A stretch of 64,000 nucleotides of DNA from Bordetella parapertussis (GTDB lineage: Bacteria; Pseudomonadota; Gammaproteobacteria; Burkholderiales; Burkholderiaceae_A), in the NCBI GenBank assembly GCA_945877235.1, contig CAMCRF010000005.1, forward strand, positions 62,001-126,000. Direction: 5' to 3'. The number at the start of each line of letters is the position of its first letter. The first letter of the stretch is position 1. Position numbers and translations under genes: made by a program. The notes beneath the pieces are model-generated. The model was not told the origin of the DNA, made no database searches, and was given only the letters and a program-made list of their open reading frames with translations. Positions 60,118 to 64,000 of this stretch are shown piece after piece.

Positions 60118-61815
60118 ATGCCTGCAGTTCGCCCCCTCCTGACCACGCCCCTGGCCAGCCAGCATTCATTTCTGCTGGGGCTTTTGGTTGCGGTTGGGGT
60201 GTTGGCCGCATTGCGATTGGTCATGGCCTTTGCCTGGCCCGTGCCCCTCTCCGTGGACGAGGCCCAGTACCTGGTCTGGTCGCGCGAGTTCCAGTGGGGG
60301 TACTACTCAAAGCCCCCGGTCATTGCCTGGATGCTGGGCGTGGGCAATGCAGTCTGCCCGCAGAGCCTTGTGGGCATTGAAGGCTGCACGCGTTGGCTGC
60401 AGCCCCTAGCCATGGCCGGAGCGGGCCTGGGTGTGGCGCTCTGTGCACATGCCCTCTTTGGTCGGCTGCGCATTACCGCCTGGTCGCTTGCGCTCTTTTG
60501 CACCATGCCGGTGGTGGGCTTTTATGCCCAGGTCGCCAGCACAGACGCCTGGCTGCTCTGCTTCTGGTCGATGGGCCTCTACGCCTTCATTCGAGCCAAT
60601 GAGCGTCCCGCCGTGCAGATCCGCGGGGTGCCCGCGCCCGTCGAGGGCCGGGTGCTGGAGTGGTGGATTCTGGTGGGCGTCTGCACGGGCCTGGGGCTGC
60701 TTACCAAATACAGCATGGGTGCCTTTGTCATCTCGGCCTTTGTGTTTCTGCTCTCAGAGCGCCAGCTCATGCGGCCCGGACCGTGGATTGCCGCAGGTGT
60801 GGCATTTATTGTCTACGCGCCCAACCTGGCCTGGAATGCGCACTGGGGGTTCCCAACCTTTGGTCACCATGCAGACATCCTCGTGCACGATGCACCCACG
60901 GGACAGGGCATTGAGGGGCTGCTCTCCTTTTTTGGCGCGCAGTGGCTGCTCTTTGGGCCTGTGCTCTTTGGCATGCTCTGGTTCGGAACGGCTCGCAAAC
61001 TCATCCGCGACGCAGCGGGCGTTCGCCCACCCTTTTCAAATGATGTGAGCCGTGGCATTCGCATGGCGCTCTGCTTCGCCTGGCCGATTCTGCTGATTGC
61101 GCTGGTGCAAAGCGGCCTCTCGCGCTCCCATGCGAACTGGGCAGCGCCAGCTGCCATTGGCATTTCCATTGCGGCAGCAGCCTGGTGGATGGCCGAGAGT
61201 GCGGGGCGCGGGGCACGCCTGTCGCGGGGCACGCAGACTGCACTGTGGGGAAGCCTATTGGGTCAGGGTCTGGTAGCTGCCCTGCTGCTCGTGCTGCCGT
61301 GGATTGTGCAGGCCTCTGGATGGACCGGTGACCGCGCACGCGACCCTTTCGTTCGACTGGCTGGCTTTTCGGAGACGGCCGAAGCACTGCGACCCCTGGC
61401 ACAGGCTCGGGCACAGACAGACACCCCACTCAGCATTCTGGCGCGTGACCGCGACCTGCTGGCAGGGTTGGCGGCGTATCTACCCGAGGCGCGCGTCTAT
61501 TACTGGGATCGTGAGCCACAAGACCCGCTCAAGCCACTGAAGGCTGAGAACCACTGGGCCTTGCAAAAACCGCTCTCCAAACAGGCGGTGCAGCCAGACG
61601 AGGCCTGGCTGCTCATTCAGCGCGTGCCCATCTGCCAGGGCCAGCCCCGCCCTGAGCAGACATTGTTGGACGATATTGCGCTGCAGTTTGATCGCCAACG
61701 GCCCCTCTCAAGTACGCATGCAGAAGCCGCCCGCACCTTAAACGAAGTTCGACTTAAGGGCCTTTCATCCATGGGCGTGAGCGCCACTTGGGTCTCGCGA
61801 CCCATGTCCCAGTAG
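60118..61815 (+). CDS. ArnT-like lipid-linked sugar transferase (GT39/GT83 type)
   Basis: A 565-residue polytopic inner-membrane protein of the GT-C fold. The ATG at 60118 gives a normal N-terminus and a 39-base divergent gap to dnaE; the longer frame is antisense to dnaE. The first periplasmic loop has VDEAQYLVWSREFQWGYYSKPPVIAW, in which the D-E-A-x-Y acidic pair and the SKPP stretch are the ArnT/PMT hallmarks. About eleven spans follow, then a soluble C-terminal part. It would move a sugar from an undecaprenyl carrier to lipid A or a related acceptor, working with the ArnC-like gene that follows 9 bases later. Confidence 0.88.
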   Translation: MPAVRPLLTTPLASQHSFLLGLLVAVGVLAALRLVMAFAWPVPLSVDEAQYLVWSREFQWGYYSKPPVIAWMLGVGNAVCPQSLVGIEGCTRWLQPLAMAGAGLGVALCAHALFGRLRITAWSLALFCTMPVVGFYAQVASTDAWLLCFWSMGLYAFIRANERPAVQIRGVPAPVEGRVLEWWILVGVCTGLGLLTKYSMGAFVISAFVFLLSERQLMRPGPWIAAGVAFIVYAPNLAWNAHWGFPTFGHHADILVHDAPTGQGIEGLLSFFGAQWLLFGPVLFGMLWFGTARKLIRDAAGVRPPFSNDVSRGIRMALCFAWPILLIALVQSGLSRSHANWAAPAAIGISIAAAAWWMAESAGRGARLSRGTQTALWGSLLGQGLVAALLLVLPWIVQASGWTGDRARDPFVRLAGFSETAEALRPLAQARAQTDTPLSILARDRDLLAGLAAYLPEARVYYWDREPQDPLKPLKAENHWALQKPLSKQAVQPDEAWLLIQRVPICQGQPRPEQTLLDDIALQFDRQRPLSSTHAEAARTLNEVRLKGLSSMGVSATWVSRPMSQ

Positions 61816-61824
61816 AATCCGGCG

Positions 61825-62796
61825 ATGCACAGCCTCGACGTCTCAATTGTCATTCCCATCTACAACGAAGTAGAGACCCTGCCCCGATTGGTCGAGCGCG
61901 TACGGGAGGCTATGACGCCAGGCTGGGGAGATGGAGACGAAGCCCAGTTCGAACTGGTGCTGGTTGACGATGGCTCACGCGATGGTTCTCGCAAGCTCTT
62001 GAAGTCTCTCGCCGCCCAAACGCCCTGGCTCCAGGTGCGCTACCTTATTCGCAACTATGGCCAGAGCACCGCCCTTCAGGCAGGGTTCGATGCGGCACGC
62101 GGTCGGTTCATTGTGACCCTAGATGGAGATCTGCAGAACGACCCGCTCGACATCCCGATGATGATTCAGATGCTTCGGGACGACGAGGAGATTGATATGG
62201 TCTCGGGCTGGCGCAAAGAGCGGCAAGATGCAGAGCTCTCTCGCAAGCTGCCCAGCAAAATGGCCAATGCGCTCATCAGCAAAGTCACCAAGGTGCAGCT
62301 GCATGACTATGGCTGTGCACTCAAGGCCTATCGCGCGCAGATCATTCACGACCTCAGGCTCTATGGCGAGCTGCACCGATTCATTCCGGCACTGGCGGCA
62401 GAGGTGGGCGCACGCATTGTAGAGGTACCCGTGCGCCATCATGCCCGCAGCGCTGGCGTCTCCAAGTACGGCATTGACCGCACCATTCGCGTCATTCTCG
62501 ACCTGCTCTGGATTCGATTCACGATGCGGTTTCTACATCGGCCCATTCATGCCTTCGGCGGCGTGGCCCTGTTTATGCTGTTCTTCGGGCTAAGCATCCT
62601 GGGCTGGCTGGGCTTTGAAAAGCTGGTGCTCGGCGAAGACATTGGCGGCCGGCCGTTGCTTTTCCTGGGTGTGCTGCTCACCCTCATGGGCACGCAGCTA
62701 TTGGCCGTGGGCTTGCTTGGCGAACTGCTCATTCGGATCTATCACGAGCCCTCGGGCCGACGGCAGTACTTGTTGAGGAATGAGCGCGAGATCTAG
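61825..62796 (+). CDS. ArnC/DPM1-like polyprenyl-phosphate glycosyltransferase
   Basis: A 323-residue GT2 that charges undecaprenyl phosphate with a sugar for use in the periplasm. It opens VSIVIPIYNEVETLPRLVE; VDDGSRDGS, VTLDGDLQNDP (metal site) and HDYGCALKAYRAQI are all family hallmarks. Two C-terminal spans (FGGVALFMLFFGLSILGWL and PLLFLGVLLTLMGTQLLAVG) anchor it, as in ArnC. Next to an ArnT-like transferase, a UPF0104 membrane protein and a second ArnT-like gene, it forms a lipid-glycosylation module. Confidence 0.93.
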   Translation: MHSLDVSIVIPIYNEVETLPRLVERVREAMTPGWGDGDEAQFELVLVDDGSRDGSRKLLKSLAAQTPWLQVRYLIRNYGQSTALQAGFDAARGRFIVTLDGDLQNDPLDIPMMIQMLRDDEEIDMVSGWRKERQDAELSRKLPSKMANALISKVTKVQLHDYGCALKAYRAQIIHDLRLYGELHRFIPALAAEVGARIVEVPVRHHARSAGVSKYGIDRTIRVILDLLWIRFTMRFLHRPIHAFGGVALFMLFFGLSILGWLGFEKLVLGEDIGGRPLLFLGVLLTLMGTQLLAVGLLGELLIRIYHEPSGRRQYLLRNEREI

Positions 62797-62798
62797 GC

Positions 62799-63767
62799 GT
62801 GAAGCGCCTCTTTAAGCCCCTTCTCGGCGTGCTGCTGCTGATCGCCCTCTTTCATTCGGTGGGCTGGTCAGACGTGGCCGCGAGCCTCCTGCAGACACAA
62901 GCGGGGTGGCTTGGGGCAGCGCTCTTCTTTGCGCTCCTGGCAAACCTGGTGTGTGTGCTGCGCTGGAAGTTCATCTCCGATCGTCTGGGCCTAGTGGCGC
63001 CCTACACACGACTCGGTTCCTTGTATTTTCAGGGCATCTTTGCCAACAGTATTCTGCCCGGAGGCATTGTGGGCGGAGATGTCTGGCGGAGCATGGGACT
63101 GGCCCAAACGGCCTGCAAAACGGCCACGCCCGAGCGTCAGTCTCTGGCCGCGGCGACGGTCTTTCTCGATCGTGCAGCAGGCTTTTGGGGCTTGGCGGTG
63201 CTCAGCCTGTTGGCCCTAGGCGCATTGGCTGTGCAGTGGCAGTCAGGCCGCTCGCCTGCAGACACCAATATGCTCTCAAACGCGACCCTCTTTGGCGCGA
63301 TGGGCTACGCCCAAACGCTTGCAGCGCTGCTGGTCTTGCCATGGCTAGCGGCGGGTGTTGGGGCGCCGCTCATCAGCAAGTTCGCGGCCCAGACAGGCCG
63401 CTGGCAGGCCAAGGTGGAGGTCATGCTGCAGCTCGCTCGGTCAACACCCCTGCTCCTGCGCACGCTGCCACAAACGGCCGTGAGCCAGCTTTTGGGCATT
63501 GCAGCGCTGGCCTGCGCGTTTCAAGCAGTGGGGCTCGATGTGCCGCCACTCGTGGTGGCTGCTGTGAGCTGTGGCATTTTCCTTTTTGGCGCACTGCCGG
63601 CTGCGATTGGTGGCTTCGGTGCGCGCGAGCTCGGCGCTGTGGCGTTTCTCGCCCCGCTGGGTTTCGATGAGGCTGCTGTCATCGCAGGCTCCATCCTCTT
63701 CGGACTTACAGCCACCATCCAGGGCCTGGCAGGTCTCTTGGCCTGGCTTCAGACGCGCACACGCTGA
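62799..63767 (+). CDS. UPF0104/LPG-synthase-like membrane protein
   Basis: A 322-residue inner-membrane protein opened by GTG two bases after the ArnC-like stop. About eight spans are visible. The signature FQGIFANSILPGGIVGGDVWR and the late GALPAAIGGFGARELGAVAFL fit the lysylphosphatidylglycerol-synthase-type transmembrane family (AglD/MprF-like flippase domain). No MprF synthase domain is attached. A role in moving the lipid-linked sugar across the membrane for the ArnT-like enzymes is plausible from the operon alone. Confidence 0.85.
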   Translation: MKRLFKPLLGVLLLIALFHSVGWSDVAASLLQTQAGWLGAALFFALLANLVCVLRWKFISDRLGLVAPYTRLGSLYFQGIFANSILPGGIVGGDVWRSMGLAQTACKTATPERQSLAAATVFLDRAAGFWGLAVLSLLALGALAVQWQSGRSPADTNMLSNATLFGAMGYAQTLAALLVLPWLAAGVGAPLISKFAAQTGRWQAKVEVMLQLARSTPLLLRTLPQTAVSQLLGIAALACAFQAVGLDVPPLVVAAVSCGIFLFGALPAAIGGFGARELGAVAFLAPLGFDEAAVIAGSILFGLTATIQGLAGLLAWLQTRTR

Positions 63768-64000
63768 TGCAACACGACCGTCGCCTGCTGGCGTTTGCAT
63801 GGTTTGCGGCACTGGTCATTTTGTTCTTCCAGCTCGGCAGCGCGCCCCTCACCGACGTTGACGAGGGTGCATTCTCGGAGGCCACGCGTGAGATGTTGGC
63901 CCGCGGCGACTTTATCTCCCCTTGGCTGCTCGATGCGCCCCGGTTCGACAAGCCCGTACTCATTCACTGGCTTCAAATGCTGGGCTTCGCAGCCTTCGGC
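63767..64000 (+). CDS. Second ArnT-like glycosyltransferase (3' end outside window)
   Basis: The first 78 codons of a gene whose ATG overlaps the preceding TGA (TGATG). The product begins with a membrane span (LLAFAWFAALVILFFQLGSA). Then comes TDVDEGAFSEATREMLARGDF and FDKPVLIHWLQM, the acidic D-x-D-E pair and the D-K-P box of ArnT-type GT-C enzymes. It is the second of two ArnT-like transferases in this operon, so two acceptors or two sugars may be involved. Confidence 0.85.
   Translation, partial: MQHDRRLLAFAWFAALVILFFQLGSAPLTDVDEGAFSEATREMLARGDFISPWLLDAPRFDKPVLIHWLQMLGFAAFG

Noticed and set aside
1..64000. CRISPR arrays, tRNA or rRNA genes
   Set aside because: No regularly spaced direct repeats, cloverleaf sequences with a TTCRANYC-type arm, or rRNA-like stretches were noticed on either strand. 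This was a reading by eye; a dedicated search could still find one.

Overview
The window reads as a surface-layer and surface-polysaccharide locus of a Gram-negative bacterium. High-GC coding, an outer-membrane TolC-type protein, an msbA next to dnaE, ArnT/ArnC-like lipid glycosylation genes and an IS3-family element suggest a betaproteobacterium, probably Burkholderiales-like. This placement is inference: there is no rRNA or other marker gene in the window.

Layout. 1-12.4 kb (minus strand): a serralysin-like RTX metalloprotease running off the left edge, then a long overlapping operon read from 12.35 kb down to 1.48 kb. It encodes a small TnpB-N-terminus-like protein, two type I secretion ATPase/permeases, an HlyD adaptor, a TolC-like channel, a glycosyltransferase, KdsD, a methyltransferase, another glycosyltransferase and a Wzx-like flippase. 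12.4-29.8 kb: a visibly more AT-rich island of polysaccharide genes. The plus strand carries a glycosyltransferase, a sugar aminotransferase, a methyltransferase and a GT2. The minus strand carries a tightly overlapping operon with two GT61 proteins, a STELLO-like transferase, a GDPD-like hydrolase, a HAD phosphatase, a catalytic plus a degenerate nucleotidyltransferase, a cupin, an oxidoreductase, an ATP-grasp ligase, a GT2-radical SAM fusion and a ROK protein. An IS3-type element interrupts this operon. 29.9-38.3 kb: gmd and fcl (GDP-fucose), an unknown protein, a TPR glycosyltransferase, a strong terminator and a 1326-residue DUF4214 protein that looks like an S-layer protein. 38.5-49.5 kb: Wzm/Wzt-type ABC export with a WbdD-like coiled-coil methyltransferase, large glycosyltransferases, a FecR/beta-barrel pair and a CRP-like regulator. 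49.5-53.8 kb: a DUF4214 RTX protein, a WcaJ-like initiating transferase and a decayed toxin-antitoxin pair. 53.8-64 kb: housekeeping-type genes (msbA, a phosphatase, dnaE) and an ArnT/ArnC-like lipid glycosylation cluster.

How it fits together. Three probable type I secretion substrates (metalloprotease, S-layer-like protein, RTX protein) share the window with one secretion apparatus and with O-antigen/capsule synthesis and export. This resembles the Caulobacter arrangement, in which the RsaA S-layer, its type I secretion genes and the anchoring smooth-LPS genes are clustered. The regulator at 47.5 kb has a CRP-type recognition helix (RETVSR). TGTGA-N6-TCACA-type palindromes lie next to its own start codon, upstream of the S-layer-like gene and between wzt and fecR, which suggests one regulon for the coat.

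The most novel-looking items are the GT2-radical SAM fusion and its accessory enzyme set, the TnpB-derived protein leading the secretion operon, the palindromic elements inserted in frame in msbA, and the CRP-like coat regulon.
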